64,000 nucleotides of DNA from Salinigranum salinum (GCF_009176545.1 NZ_VTOJ01000001.1:806001-870000), one strand, 5' to 3'; numbered from the stretch's first letter, positions 53,302 to 63,078 are shown. Numbers and translations: made by a program. Notes: generated by a model not told the origin, from the sequence alone.

Positions 53302-54053
53302 GGGCCCTCCAGGGGGCGCTCGCGTTCCTCACCCGACTCCCCGCCGGCGGCGACGAGCGGGCGTGGGACGCCTTCCGCCGGACGCCGATGGCGTTCGTCC
53401 TCGCCGGCTACGTCGTCGGCGGCTTCGCCGCACTTCCGCTCGCGATCCCCCTCCCTCTCTCGACCACCGCCGCGCTCTACCTCGCAACGCTCTACCTGCT
53501 CACGGGCGTCACCCACGTCGACGGGCTGGCCGACGTCGCCGACGCCGCCGCGGTCCACGACGACTCCGTGGATCGGGACCGCCGCCGGGCGGTGTTGAAG
53601 GACTCCCAGACCGGTGTCGGCGGCACGCTCGCCGTCGCGCTGACGCTCGTCGTGCTCGCACTCGGCGCGCTCGGGATGGCCGGGTCGGGTCCGCGCGTCG
53701 CTGCGACCATCGCGCTCGCGGCCGAGGTCGGCGCGAAGACCGGCATGGCGGCGCTGGTCTGTCTCGGCGACGCCGCACACGAGGGACTCGGCTCCGCGCT
53801 CACCGAGGAGGCCGACCCGACCGCACTCGTCCCCGTCCTCGTCGCCGCGGTGCCGGTCGTCGCCCTCGCCCCGCCGCTCGGCACACCCGCGATCGTCGCG
53901 GCGCTCCTCGGCGGGCCGGTGGTCGCGCTCCTCGTCCTCCGGTGGTCGCGCTCCGCGCTGGGCGGCGTCAGCGGCGACGTCTTCGGCGCGACGAACGAAC
54001 TCGGACGCGCGGTCGGCGTCCACGCGGGGGTGGTGGCGTGGGCGCTCCTGTGA
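53292..54053 (+). CDS. cobS: Adenosylcobinamide-GDP ribazoletransferase CobS
   Basis: 253 residues. A membrane protein with FLTRLP near the start and the signature THVDGLADVADAAAVH followed by the Asp-rich RRRAVLKDSQTGVGGT. It joins GDP-cobinamide with alpha-ribazole to make cobalamin. The start is GTG at 53292, inside the end of cbiB (10-nt overlap), and its TGA overlaps the GTG of cobY. Both overlaps imply translational coupling. Confidence 0.93.
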   Translation: MVLRALQGALAFLTRLPAGGDERAWDAFRRTPMAFVLAGYVVGGFAALPLAIPLPLSTTAALYLATLYLLTGVTHVDGLADVADAAAVHDDSVDRDRRRAVLKDSQTGVGGTLAVALTLVVLALGALGMAGSGPRVAATIALAAEVGAKTGMAALVCLGDAAHEGLGSALTEEADPTALVPVLVAAVPVVALAPPLGTPAIVAALLGGPVVALLVLRWSRSALGGVSGDVFGATNELGRAVGVHAGVVAWALL

Positions 54054-54703
54054 CCCCGTCTTCGCCCCCCGTCGACCTCCCTGCACTCGTCCTCTGTGGC
54101 GGTCGGGGGACGCGGCTCGGGACCGCGACGGAGAAACCGCTCGTCACCGTCTGCGGCGAGCCGATGCTCGACCGCGTCGTCCGCGCGCTCCGCGGGAGCG
54201 CCGTCTCGTCGATCCACGCCGTCCCCTCACCGCAGACCCCGCGCACGCGAGCGCACGCAGTCGACCGTGGTCTGTCCGTCGTGGACGCCCCCGGCGAGGG
54301 GTACGTCGTGGATCTCCAGCACGCGCTCGGCGTCGTCGACCCTCCGGTCGTCACCGTCGCCGCGGACCTCCCGCTCCTCGCGGCGACGCACGTCGACCGG
54401 GCGCTCTCGACTGCCGCCGTCGACGCGGAGACGGATGTGAACGCGGCCCCGCTCTCGTCGCTCACGGTCTGCGTCCCGGTCGCGCTGAAGCGAACGCTCG
54501 GCGTGAGCGTCGACACCCAGTTCGACCACGACGGCCGTGCAGTGGCCCCGACGGGGCTGAACGTCGTTGGCACTCCTCCCGACGCAGACGCCGAATCCGA
54601 CGACGGCCGGACCGAAACCGTGTCGATCGTCGCGGACGAACGGCTCGCCGTGAACGTCAACCGTCCCCGGGACCGAGAGGTGGCCGAATCGCGATGCGAC
54701 TGA
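54050..54703 (+). CDS. cobY: GTP:adenosylcobinamide-phosphate guanylyltransferase CobY
   Basis: 217 residues of the nucleotidyltransferase fold: ALVLCGGRGTRLG and EKPLVTVCGEPMLDRVV are the GTP-binding blocks, followed by VTVAADLPLL. CobY is the archaeal replacement for CobU and adds GMP to cobinamide phosphate. The start GTG (54050) overlaps the CobS stop as GTGA, and the stop lies 10 nt inside cobT. Confidence 0.88.
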   Translation: MTPSSPPVDLPALVLCGGRGTRLGTATEKPLVTVCGEPMLDRVVRALRGSAVSSIHAVPSPQTPRTRAHAVDRGLSVVDAPGEGYVVDLQHALGVVDPPVVTVAADLPLLAATHVDRALSTAAVDAETDVNAAPLSSLTVCVPVALKRTLGVSVDTQFDHDGRAVAPTGLNVVGTPPDADAESDDGRTETVSIVADERLAVNVNRPRDREVAESRCD

Positions 54704-55776
54704 TGCTCGTCGCGGGGACGACCCGCACGGCCGCGATCGACGGTATCAGCGCCGCCGGCGCGACCGCCGAACTCCGCTGGCACACGCCGAGCGCCGACGC
54801 GGAGCTGGTCCGGCTCGGTCGCCTCGTTCGTGCACCCGTCTTCCCCCGGAGTCCGACCGGCTGTCCGACGCCGGCGCTCGTCACGCGGGCCGTCGTCGAC
54901 CTCCTCGACCTGGACGTCGTCGTCGCCGACGGCGGACTGGCGAAACCCACGGGAGCACCGACGGTCGGCTTCGGCGCGAAGCCCGGGCGCGACATCCGGG
55001 ATCCGGACCCCGTCCCCACCGCTCCGGGGGCGTTCGCCGCCGCGAAAGCGTTCGCCAGTCGACTCGGCGACGACCACGTCGTGGTCGGCGAGACGATCCC
55101 CGGCGGGACGACGACGGCGCTGGCCACGATGCGCGCGCTCGGCGAACCGTACCCGGTGTCGTCGTCGCTCCCGGACAACCCGCTCGCGCGGAAGGAGGCG
55201 GTCGTCGAGGCGGCGCTCGACGCGTCGGACCTCGTCCCCGGCGAGGCCGCCCACCACCCCGAACTCGCCGTGCGGTTCGTCGGCGATCCGACGCTCGCGG
55301 TCGTCGCTGGACTCTGCGTCGGCGCGCTCGAGTCGGGGACGCGGGTGACGCTCGCGGGCGGAACACAGCTGGTGGCGGCGGCAGCGCTCGTCCGCCACGC
55401 CGGCTGCGTTCGCCCCCTGACGCTCGCGACGACCTCGTATCTGGCCGACCACGTCGACCTCGCGTCCGCCGGCCGCGACCTCGATCTCGACCTCGTCGTG
55501 ACCGACCCCGATTTCACGGACGAGCGACTCGCACAGTACGCGACCGTCGGCCGCGAGGGTGCGGCGATGGGCGGCGCGCTCGAGCTCGCCGACCGTGCGG
55601 GCGTTCTCGACCGAGTCGAGGGACGGACGCTGGCGCTCCTCGACGCTCTGACCGAGACCACGGAGGGAGACACGGACGACGCCGAGTTGGTCGGTGACGC
55701 GACCGACGCGGACGGAGTCGACGGAGCCGGCGACGAACAGACCGACGCCGACCGGGAGGGCGACCGTGGACCCTGA
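54694..55776 (+). CDS. cobT: CobT-family nicotinate-nucleotide phosphoribosyltransferase-like protein
   Basis: 360 residues. MRLMLVAGTTRTAAIDGIS, FGAKPGRDI, VVGETIPGGTTTALA and LATTSYLADH mark the archaeal CobT-like family. It should form alpha-ribazole phosphate from dimethylbenzimidazole or another base, feeding CobS. The C-terminal 30 residues are an acidic tail that overlaps the start of the next gene by 11 nt. Confidence 0.85.
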   Translation: MRLMLVAGTTRTAAIDGISAAGATAELRWHTPSADAELVRLGRLVRAPVFPRSPTGCPTPALVTRAVVDLLDLDVVVADGGLAKPTGAPTVGFGAKPGRDIRDPDPVPTAPGAFAAAKAFASRLGDDHVVVGETIPGGTTTALATMRALGEPYPVSSSLPDNPLARKEAVVEAALDASDLVPGEAAHHPELAVRFVGDPTLAVVAGLCVGALESGTRVTLAGGTQLVAAAALVRHAGCVRPLTLATTSYLADHVDLASAGRDLDLDLVVTDPDFTDERLAQYATVGREGAAMGGALELADRAGVLDRVEGRTLALLDALTETTEGDTDDAELVGDATDADGVDGAGDEQTDADREGDRGP

Positions 55777-56770
55777 GTCGGTCGCCGACGTCGGCCGCGC
55801 CGTCCACGGCGGGTCGACGGCCCCACTCGACTTCAGCGCCAACACCAACCCGAAGCGACCGCCCGGTGTCGAGGCCGTCTACGCGGACGCGCTCGACGCC
55901 TCTGCCCGCTATCCCGACGAGTCCTACCGCGACTACCGGCGCGCGGCTGCCGACTACGTCGGCTGCGACGTCGACGACGTGGTCCCCACCGCCGGCGGGA
56001 CGGAGGCGTTGCGACTCGCGTTCGCGACGCACGTCTCGCCCGGTGACAGCGTGCTGGTTTCGACGCCGAGCTTCGGCGAGTACGCCCGCGAGGTTCGACT
56101 CCAGGGTGCGGTCCCCGCGTTCGTCCCGCACGACGAGGTACTGGACGCGCCGGTCGAAGATCACGCCGCCGCGGTCGTCTGCACGCCGAACAACCCCACC
56201 GGCGACCTCTTCGCACCGGCGAACCTGACCGCGTTCGCCGCCCGCTGTCGCCGGGCGGGGACGCTCCTCGTCGTCGACGAGGCGTTCCTCGACTTCACCT
56301 CGACCGAGTCGCTCGCCGGCACCGACGGCACCGTCGTCTGTCGCTCCCTGACCAAGCTGTTCGGGCTCCCCGGACTCCGGATGGGGTTCGCGTGTGCCAC
56401 CGGCGGGGCGTACGACCGGGTCGAGACCGCCCGTCCCGCGTGGAACCTCTCGACCCCCGCCGCCGCGGTCGGGGCGCACTGTCTCCGGCAGGAGGCGTTC
56501 GTCGCGGAGACCCGCGAACGCGTCGTCCGCGAGCGCGAGCGGCTGCACGACGGGCTCGTGGCCGAGGGGTACGATCCCCACCTGTCGGCCGCCCCGTTCC
56601 TCCTCGTCGACGTCGGCTCCCGGTCGGTGGACGATCTCGTCGAGGGCCTCTTGGACCGTGGGATCGCGGTCCGCGACTGCCGGAGCTTCGGGCTCGAGAA
56701 CCACGTCCGCGTCGCGGTCCGGACGCGGGAAGACAACGACCGGCTGCTGGAGGCGCTCGCCCGTGTCTGA
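55766..56770 (+). CDS. cobD: Threonine-phosphate decarboxylase-like aminotransferase (CobD type)
   Basis: 334 residues of fold-type I PLP enzymes. NTNPKRPPGVEAV opens it, CTPNNPTGD is the PLP-binding loop, DEAFLDF has the cofactor Asp, and CRSLTKLFGLPGLRMGF carries the Schiff-base Lys. In this context it should decarboxylate L-threonine phosphate to aminopropanol phosphate for CbiB. GTG 55766 has GGGAGG 6 nt upstream and overlaps the cobT stop; the longer frame is only antisense-like extension. Confidence 0.87.
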   Translation: MDPESVADVGRAVHGGSTAPLDFSANTNPKRPPGVEAVYADALDASARYPDESYRDYRRAAADYVGCDVDDVVPTAGGTEALRLAFATHVSPGDSVLVSTPSFGEYAREVRLQGAVPAFVPHDEVLDAPVEDHAAAVVCTPNNPTGDLFAPANLTAFAARCRRAGTLLVVDEAFLDFTSTESLAGTDGTVVCRSLTKLFGLPGLRMGFACATGGAYDRVETARPAWNLSTPAAAVGAHCLRQEAFVAETRERVVRERERLHDGLVAEGYDPHLSAAPFLLVDVGSRSVDDLVEGLLDRGIAVRDCRSFGLENHVRVAVRTREDNDRLLEALARV

Positions 56771-57596
56771 CGGGTCGGACGAGTCGGACGCCGGAACACC
56801 CCACGTCGACGACTCCCGCGAAACCGACGGTCCCGGCACAGGCGACCAGCGTGCCCGTCGCGTCTTCGAGGCGACCGTCCGCGACGGGGTCTGTCGGCTC
56901 TCCCGACCGGGGACGCGGTGGCTCTCGACGGGCTGGAACGGTGGCGAATCCCGTGGGCCGGCCGCGTACAACGTGACCGTCCCGGACGGGTGGCCCGAGA
57001 CGGACCTCGCGACCTACGTCGAGTCGCGGCGGACCGACGCCGGCTTCGACGCTGCCGGACCCACACTGCTGACGGGCGTCTCGCAGGACCACGCTCGGCG
57101 GGCGCACCTCGACGGCGTCGAGGCGGTGGTCACCGCGGGCGTCTCCAACCCGGCGGCGCTTCCAGTCGACGGAGCCGAGGAGGTCGGCGGACGGAACGGT
57201 AGTGGCGACCACGACGCGACCGGTCACGCTCCGGACGACCACGACAGTCACGTCGGGACAGTCAACGTCTTCGCCGGCACCACCCGCGCGCTCGATCCCG
57301 GGGCGCTCCCGAATCCCGTGGCCGTCGCGGCGGAGGCGAAAGCCGCGACCTTCCTCGCGGTCGCTGGCGTCCCGGGCACGACGACCGACGCCGTCGTCGC
57401 GGCGTGTGACCCCGCCGGCCCACGCGAACGGTTCTCGGGCAGTGCGACGACCGTCGGCCGGCTCGCGCGGGCCTGTGTCCGCGACGCGCTGCTCGCCAGC
57501 CTCGACTCGCGGTACGATCGGGAGGACCTGCCGACGGTCGAGACGGCCGAGCACGGTGTCGTCACCGACTGTCGCGCCACGGTGGAGCGGCTGTGA
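56763..57596 (+). CDS. cbiZ: Adenosylcobinamide amidohydrolase CbiZ
   Basis: 277 residues. The core is WLSTGWNGG, LLTGVSQDHA, VEAVVTAGVSNPAAL, NVFAGTTRALDPGALPNPV and KAATFLAVAGVPGTTTDAVV, all typical of CbiZ. It cuts the aminopropanol side chain off (pseudo)cobinamide to yield cobyric acid, the archaeal salvage route. An acidic His-rich insert (about 150-165) is unusual. The start is GTG at 56763, 8 nt inside cobD, so the genes from cbiB to cbiZ form one tightly packed run. Confidence 0.9.
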   Translation: MSDGSDESDAGTPHVDDSRETDGPGTGDQRARRVFEATVRDGVCRLSRPGTRWLSTGWNGGESRGPAAYNVTVPDGWPETDLATYVESRRTDAGFDAAGPTLLTGVSQDHARRAHLDGVEAVVTAGVSNPAALPVDGAEEVGGRNGSGDHDATGHAPDDHDSHVGTVNVFAGTTRALDPGALPNPVAVAAEAKAATFLAVAGVPGTTTDAVVAACDPAGPRERFSGSATTVGRLARACVRDALLASLDSRYDREDLPTVETAEHGVVTDCRATVERL

Positions 57597-57677
57597 CCGT
57601 CGCCGGGATCGGACGCCGGTTCCGGCCCGTCCGTCGAAGCGAAAACTCCATTCGCGTCCTCCGCGTCGGCTGACCCT

Positions 57678-58973
57678 ATGACCGAGCACGGCCGCGGCCC
57701 GACCGCCGGCGATTCCGCCGACGTGCGGGTCGAGCGACGCGCCGAGGCCATCGCCGTCCTCGAGACGAACCGCCGCGACGGCTACACGATTCCGTCCGAG
57801 ACGCTCTACCCGTTCCAGTGGAACTGGGATTCGGCGTTCATCGCCGTCGGTCTCGCTGGCGTCGACCCGGAGGCGGCGATGGAAGAGGTCGAGACGCTCC
57901 TCTCGGCGACGTGGCCCGACGGGATGCTGCCCCAGATCGTCTTCTGGGCCGACGCCGAGGGCTACTTCCCCGGTCCCGACGAGTGGGACGCCGGGTTCGA
58001 CGGGGTCGAGACGAGCGGCATCTCTCAACCGCCGGTCGTCGCCACGGCCGCGCGGCGGGTGTACGAGGCGACGGGCGACGACGACTTCCGCGATCGTGTG
58101 CTCGCCCCCCTCGACAGCCACCTCGCCTGGTGGCGGCGCGAGCGCTCCACCGACGGCGTCGTCTACACGAGACACCCGTGGGAGACGGGGATGGACGACT
58201 CGCCGGCGTGGCGTCGTCCCCTCGAGCGGTTCGACCCCGGCGACGTCGCGTACGAGCGCGCCGACCGCAAGTCGGCCGACCTCGCCGACCAGCGTCCGAC
58301 CGACTGGGACTACGACCGGTACGTCGCGCTCGTCCGACAGGGGCGCGAGGCGGGATGGGACGAGACCGTCCTGCGCGAGCGGTGTCCGTTCCGCGTGGAG
58401 GACGTCCTCACGAACAGCGTCTACGTGCGCGCCTGCGAGGATCTCGCCGCGCTCTTCGCGAGCGCGGGCGATGACGACTCGGCAGCGAGGTGGCGCGACC
58501 AGGCCGCGGAGACGCGGGCCGTGATGCGCGACCGACTCTGGAGCGCGACGCTGGGCCAGTTCGTCTCGTACGATCGGGTCGCCGACGAACCGTTGCTCGA
58601 ACGGACGGTCGCCGGGCTCGTCCCGACGCTCGGCGGCGTCCCGACCGACGCGCAGTTCGAGCGACTCCGCTCGACCCTGGACCAGTACTTCGCGTTCGAC
58701 TACGCCGCACCGACGTACGTCGGCGACGACTTCGACCCCGACCGCTACTGGCGCGGGCCCGTCTGGATCAACACCAACTGGCTCCTCGAGCGGGGACTCC
58801 GCCGCTACGGGGCCGACGCGGCCGCCGACCGTGTGCGCGACGACAGCCTCGCACTCCTCGACCGCGAGGGGTTCCGTGAGTACTTCAACCCGATCACGGG
58901 TGCTGGACGCGGGAGCGACGACTTCGCCTGGAGCGCGGCGCTGTATCTCGACTGGACCGACGGCCGTCGGTGA
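57678..58973 (+). CDS. GH63/MGH1-like glycoside hydrolase
   Basis: 431 residues, an (alpha/alpha)6 barrel of the kind found in mannosylglycerate/glucosylglycerate hydrolases. Blocks: YPFQWNWDSAFIAVG, LPQIVFW, HPWETGMDDSPAWRRP near 167 (the acid-base region), ENPSV-like TNSVYVRACEDLAALF, and YWRGPVWINTNWLLERG with the second carboxylate later (REYFNPITG). It should cleave a small sugar-glycerate or trehalose-like glycoside, possibly a compatible solute. Its place inside the cobalamin cluster is unexplained. A promoter-like GCGAAAACTCC precedes the ATG. Confidence 0.82.
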   Translation: MTEHGRGPTAGDSADVRVERRAEAIAVLETNRRDGYTIPSETLYPFQWNWDSAFIAVGLAGVDPEAAMEEVETLLSATWPDGMLPQIVFWADAEGYFPGPDEWDAGFDGVETSGISQPPVVATAARRVYEATGDDDFRDRVLAPLDSHLAWWRRERSTDGVVYTRHPWETGMDDSPAWRRPLERFDPGDVAYERADRKSADLADQRPTDWDYDRYVALVRQGREAGWDETVLRERCPFRVEDVLTNSVYVRACEDLAALFASAGDDDSAARWRDQAAETRAVMRDRLWSATLGQFVSYDRVADEPLLERTVAGLVPTLGGVPTDAQFERLRSTLDQYFAFDYAAPTYVGDDFDPDRYWRGPVWINTNWLLERGLRRYGADAAADRVRDDSLALLDREGFREYFNPITGAGRGSDDFAWSAALYLDWTDGRR

Positions 58974-59126
58974 TCGTCCCGGCTCGATTCGGTCCCGTCC
59001 CGCGCTCACCGCATCGAATCGCCGTCGACGCCCGTGAGCGCCGCCGTCGCGCCCGTACAGGCCGAATATTCTCCACGAGCATATAAACACGACATACTTA
59101 ATGTCTTCCAGAAGTGAATTTACGTC

Positions 59127-59753
59127 GTGGGGGATGAGAGAGACGCGGAGCGCCGACCGGAGACGCCACTGCCGAGCGTCCCGCTCGACGACGCCTCGAA
59201 CGTGCTGCTACTGGGGTCGCCGATGGATGTGCAGACGCTCCGGACGGGGCTCTCGCTCGCTGCCGGCGACCGACCCGCCGAGACGCGGCTGCTGTGGGTG
59301 ACGATGCTCAACACCTCGCGCGAGGTCGTCGACATCTGGGACCGCCACGTCCCGGTGCGACCGGAGCGGTTCCGGATCCTCCTCGTGGGCGACGGACTCG
59401 CCGACACCGACGCGGTCGACGACCCGGCCGTCGAGACGAACAGTATCCCGGAGCCGACCGACCTCACGACGCTCGGCGTCCGACTGCTGGAGGCCACCTC
59501 GGAGTGGGGCGGCGACGACGTGGCGGTGCGTCTCCGGTTCGACTCGCTCACGCCGCTGTTGCAGTACGTCGACTCCCGTACGGTCGCACAGTTCCTGCAC
59601 GTCCTGACGAACCGACTCGACACCGCCGACGTGACCGCACACTTCCACCTCGATCCGATGGCCCACGACAGCCGGACGGTCCACGTGCTCGCGTCGATCT
59701 GTGACGCGCGGGTCGAGATCGACGCCGACGGCGTCTCGGTGACGCACCGCTGA
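59127..59753 (+). CDS. DUF7504/RecA-like haloarchaeal protein
   Basis: 208 residues. NVLLLGSPMDVQTLRTGLSLA, then LLWVTMLNTSREVVDIW and RLRFDSLTPLLQYVDSRTV follow the pattern of a reduced RecA/KaiC-like fold without a clear Walker A lysine. Haloarchaea have many copies of this family, often with regulators; the role is unknown. GTG 59127 lies 27-29 nt after the centre of TACTTAAT (59095-59102), so I read it as a leaderless start. Confidence 0.68.
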   Translation: MGDERDAERRPETPLPSVPLDDASNVLLLGSPMDVQTLRTGLSLAAGDRPAETRLLWVTMLNTSREVVDIWDRHVPVRPERFRILLVGDGLADTDAVDDPAVETNSIPEPTDLTTLGVRLLEATSEWGGDDVAVRLRFDSLTPLLQYVDSRTVAQFLHVLTNRLDTADVTAHFHLDPMAHDSRTVHVLASICDARVEIDADGVSVTHR

Positions 59754-59799
59754 GTCCGACCCGCCGGGTTTTGTCCGTGGAACCCCTCGGTCGAGTCGA

Positions 59800-60570
59800 A
59801 TGACCGATTCCGACACCGACACGAACGTCGGAGCCGAGGCCGACGAAGACGCCGGTTCTCCCGCGCGGACCACTCCGTCCCCCGAGACCGATCCGACCCA
59901 CGACGACGGTCGCCGGAACACCCCCGGACGGGGCATCCGTCCCGCGGCGCAGCGAATCGAAGCCGACGCACCGGACGAGTTCGGACTGGTGCAGGTCTGG
60001 TGGGGCGACGGGAAGGGGAAGACCACCGCGGCGCTTGGGATGGCGTGTCGGGCCGCGGGACACGGCTTCCGCGTTCACGTCCTCCAGTTCCTGAAAGGTG
60101 GTGCCGACTCCGTCGAAGCGGTCAGAGGCGAGTACAACGCCACCGCGTCGATCCCCGGGCTCTCCTACGAGAACCTCGGCCACTACGGGTGGGTCGGACT
60201 GGCCGACGGGAGCGACGAGACGGCCCACGCTGCCGAGGCGGAGGCCGGTCTCGACCGCGCGCGCGAACTGATCGACGCCGCGGCCGCCGCCGACCTCTCG
60301 GCGCCGCTCGCCCTCGACGCGCCGCCAGAGGAGGGCGTCCACCTGCTCGTCCTCGACGAGATACTGTACGCGGTCTCGATGGGACTCCTCTCGCCCGATG
60401 ACGTGTTAGCGCTCGTCGCCGACAAACCCGCCGACCTCGAACTCGTGCTGACGGGCAGCCACGAGGAGCCGACGTACCTGCTCGACCACGCCGATCTCGT
60501 CACCGAGGTTCGAAAGTCGAAACATCCGATGGACGCCGGCCAGCGCGCGCGGCGCGGAACGGAGTACTGA
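59800..60570 (+). CDS. cobA: Cob(I)yrinic acid a,c-diamide adenosyltransferase (CobA/BtuR)
   Basis: 256 residues. After an acidic 55-residue N-terminus, Walker A GDGKGKTT at 69-76 and VHVLQFLKGG, YENLGHYGWV, LLVLDEILYAV and VLTGSHEEP complete the BtuR pattern. It adenosylates cobalt in corrinoids, a step needed by the salvage and assembly enzymes nearby. GGTTTTGT (59767-59774) is centred 29 nt before the ATG, fitting a leaderless transcript. Confidence 0.9.
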   Translation: MTDSDTDTNVGAEADEDAGSPARTTPSPETDPTHDDGRRNTPGRGIRPAAQRIEADAPDEFGLVQVWWGDGKGKTTAALGMACRAAGHGFRVHVLQFLKGGADSVEAVRGEYNATASIPGLSYENLGHYGWVGLADGSDETAHAAEAEAGLDRARELIDAAAAADLSAPLALDAPPEEGVHLLVLDEILYAVSMGLLSPDDVLALVADKPADLELVLTGSHEEPTYLLDHADLVTEVRKSKHPMDAGQRARRGTEY

Positions 60571-61150
60571 TCCGATTTAAACGGCCGGACGTGACAAGCA
60601 CCACTCCGGTGTGTCCGGAGACACACGTCGTACACGTGACCAGCCACTGCCACACCTCTCGTGGGTCCCTCACGCCCGTCACGGTTCGACGGCCAGTGAA
60701 CGATCATGGGACGATGACCGTCGAGGTACGGGGGTCGAACGAACACCGACACGTCGTCGCGTTCGCACCGGGGCTCCGCGAACTGTTCGCGAACCTCCCC
60801 GAGGACACGACGCTCCCGAGATGGAGCGACTTCACACGCGGGGGAACTGTTGGCGGCTCACCGCCGTCGGCTCTACGGGACGTGGCGACGCGCGTGACGA
60901 CCCGCTCGAGCGGGACCGCCGGGTCGTCGACCTCGCCGACCACGCGCGCCCCTCGGCCGCGACGCGGTGACGTCTCCAGGTACGGCGGCGCTCTCCTACG
61001 CTGAATCGCGGCCGATTCGTCCTCCCGCGACCGGTTCACGCGCGAGACGCTCGTGACTGGTGCTCGTCACCGGACACTGTCCGACCGCACCGACGACGTG
61101 CCAATCGTTCCACACAAACATATATTATGGATTAGTTGAATTTCTACTGT
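60571..61150. other. 580-nt gap with a decayed gene copy
   Basis: The part from about 60680 to 60900 is a broken copy of the small gene at 61151 and is listed separately. The remainder has no recognised gene. ACATATATTA (61118-61127) is a clear TATA-like element for the intact copy. Confidence 0.55.
60680..60903 (+). pseudogene. Frameshifted tandem copy of the small gene at 61151
   Basis: One frame reads [17 protein letters not shown], then HVVAFAPG and LPEDTTLP; the next piece, EMERLHTRGNCWRLTAVG, is in another frame. Together they match the intact protein ([51 protein letters not shown]). About four bases are missing after CTCCCG near 60825, which breaks the frame. Confidence 0.78.
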
Positions 61151-61402
61151 ATGGTCATATCTGAACGAACGTCGGCGGTGTCCGTCACGGTCGATCGACC
61201 GATGAACCGCCACGGGACGATGACGGTCGAAGTCGCCGAGACGAACGAGACCCGACACCTCGTGGAGTTCGCACCCGGCGTCGAGGCGGTCCTGAGCGAT
61301 CTCCCGTCCGACACGACCCTCCCGGTCGAGATGCGGCAGCTGCCCGCCCGGGGGAGCTGCTGGCGCGCGACCGCCGTCGGCAGGTCCGCCCGGTCGAGGT
61401 AG
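61151..61402 (+). CDS. Small protein of unknown function, intact copy of a tandem pair
   Basis: 83 residues. A compact, probably beta-rich domain with [34 protein letters not shown] and [11 protein letters not shown] and a basic tail. I do not recognise the family. A decayed copy lies 250 nt upstream. ATG 61151 lies about 28 nt after ACATATATTA, consistent with a leaderless transcript. Its place between cobA and cbiP does not prove a cobalamin role. Confidence 0.65.
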   Translation: MVISERTSAVSVTVDRPMNRHGTMTVEVAETNETRHLVEFAPGVEAVLSDLPSDTTLPVEMRQLPARGSCWRATAVGRSARSR

Positions 61403-61497
61403 GACGTCGCACGACGCTACGACTCCAGCTCGCGACCGTCCGCCGTCGGATCGCCGTCGACGCCACGACTATGAGGGGCGGTCCCCTGCCGAGGAGT

Positions 61498-63078
61498 ATG
61501 TCGACGCTTCTGGTCGCGGGGACCGCCAGCCACGTCGGGAAGTCGACGGTCGCAGCCGGGCTCTGTCGACTGCTCGCCGACCGCGGCGTCGACGTGACGC
61601 CGTTCAAGGCGCAGAACATGAGCACTAACGCCCGGGCCGTCCCCCGGACGGCGGGCGACGGCTTCGGCGAGATCGGCATCTCCCAGTACGTGCAGGCGCG
61701 CGCGGCCCGCGTCGCACCGACGACAGACCACAACCCCGTCCTGCTGAAACCACAGGGTGACGGCGAGTCGCAACTGGTCGTCGACGGCCGGGTCCGCGCG
61801 ACCGTCGCGGCCGGTGGCTACTACGACGACCACTGGCAGCACGCCCGCGAGGCGGCCGCGGCGGCCCACGGCCGCCTCGCCGCGGCACACGACCTCGTCG
61901 TCGCCGAGGGTGCCGGCTCCGTCGCCGAGATCAACCTCCACCACCGCGACCTCGCCAACGTGGAGACGGCGCGGGTCGCCCGCGACGCGGTCGGCTCGGG
62001 GTCGGTGGCGATCCTGCTCGTCGCCGACATCGAGCGCGGCGGCGTCTTCGCCGCCATCGTCGGCACGCTCGAACTCGTCCCCGACGACCTCCGCGACCTC
62101 GTCTGCGGCGTCGTCGTCACGAAGTTCCGTGGCGACCGCTCGCTGCTCGATTCGGGTCTCCGTGCGGTCGAGACGCGGACGGGTGTGCCCGTGCTCGGCG
62201 TCCTCCCCTTCGACGACCCTGGCCTCCCCGAGGAGGACAGTGTCGCCGTCCCGCAGTCGGGGACCGTGCGTGGCGCGACACGCGACACCGGTACCGACAC
62301 TGGCGTCGACTCGTCCGACGGGAGACTCGACGACGCGGACGCGGGCGTCCTGGTGGTCGTCCCCCGACTCCCGCACATCGCCAACTACACCGACCTCGGA
62401 CCCCTCGAAGCGGAGCCGGGTGTCCGGGTCGCGTACCGGGCGCTCGACGCTGGCATCGAAGACGCCGATGCGGTCGTCCTCCCGGGGACGAAGAACACCG
62501 TCGACGACCTGCTTGCGCTCCACGCGGCCGGCTACGGCGAGCGGCTCCGCGCGTTCCGAGGGCCGATCGTCGGCCTGTGCGGGGGGTACCAGCTCCTGGG
62601 CGACCGGCTCACGAACGCGGCGGTCGAGGGGACGGGCGACGACGACGTGGTCGAGGGAGTCGGCCTCCTGCCGGTCGAGACGCGGTTCTCGTCGGAGAAA
62701 CACGTCGTCGCCACCGAACTCCGACTCGACGCCGACACCGGCCCACTCGCGGGCGTCCACGACCGCGTCTCCGGGTACCAGATCCACCAGGGCCGGACGC
62801 GAGCGACCGCCGACGTCGAGACGCCGTTCGCCCCGGTCGACGGCGACCCGACGGCGGCGCTCGGTGCCGCCCGTGGTCGGGTCGTCGGGACGTACCTCCA
62901 CGGCCTCTTCGAGAACCGCCCGGTCCGCGATCGGCTCGTCGGTTCGCTCTTCGAAGCGAGCGGCGAGACGCGTCCAGATGCGGAGGAATCGGCTTCGACA
63001 CCGTACGACCGCGTCGCGGCACTGGTCTCGGGGATGGACGTGGACGCGGTCCTCGACGCGGTCGGAGTCGACGGGTGA
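61498..63078 (+). CDS. cbiP: Cobyric acid synthase CbiP
   Basis: 526 residues. An N-terminal dethiobiotin synthetase-like ATPase starts [17 protein letters not shown] and has [12 protein letters not shown], then [13 protein letters not shown]. The C-terminal class I glutaminase-like domain holds [11 protein letters not shown] with the catalytic Cys and [10 protein letters not shown] with the His. It amidates the b, d, e and g side chains of adenosylcobyrinic acid diamide to adenosylcobyric acid. An acidic insert (about 265-285) separates the domains. The ATG 61498 opens the P-loop domain. Confidence 0.93.
   Translation: MSTLLVAGTASHVGKSTVAAGLCRLLADRGVDVTPFKAQNMSTNARAVPRTAGDGFGEIGISQYVQARAARVAPTTDHNPVLLKPQGDGESQLVVDGRVRATVAAGGYYDDHWQHAREAAAAAHGRLAAAHDLVVAEGAGSVAEINLHHRDLANVETARVARDAVGSGSVAILLVADIERGGVFAAIVGTLELVPDDLRDLVCGVVVTKFRGDRSLLDSGLRAVETRTGVPVLGVLPFDDPGLPEEDSVAVPQSGTVRGATRDTGTDTGVDSSDGRLDDADAGVLVVVPRLPHIANYTDLGPLEAEPGVRVAYRALDAGIEDADAVVLPGTKNTVDDLLALHAAGYGERLRAFRGPIVGLCGGYQLLGDRLTNAAVEGTGDDDVVEGVGLLPVETRFSSEKHVVATELRLDADTGPLAGVHDRVSGYQIHQGRTRATADVETPFAPVDGDPTAALGAARGRVVGTYLHGLFENRPVRDRLVGSLFEASGETRPDAEESASTPYDRVAALVSGMDVDAVLDAVGVDG

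Noticed and set aside
56295..59090. A 931-codon open frame on the minus strand
   Set aside because: It covers cobD, cbiZ and the glycoside hydrolase in antisense, with no recognisable domain.
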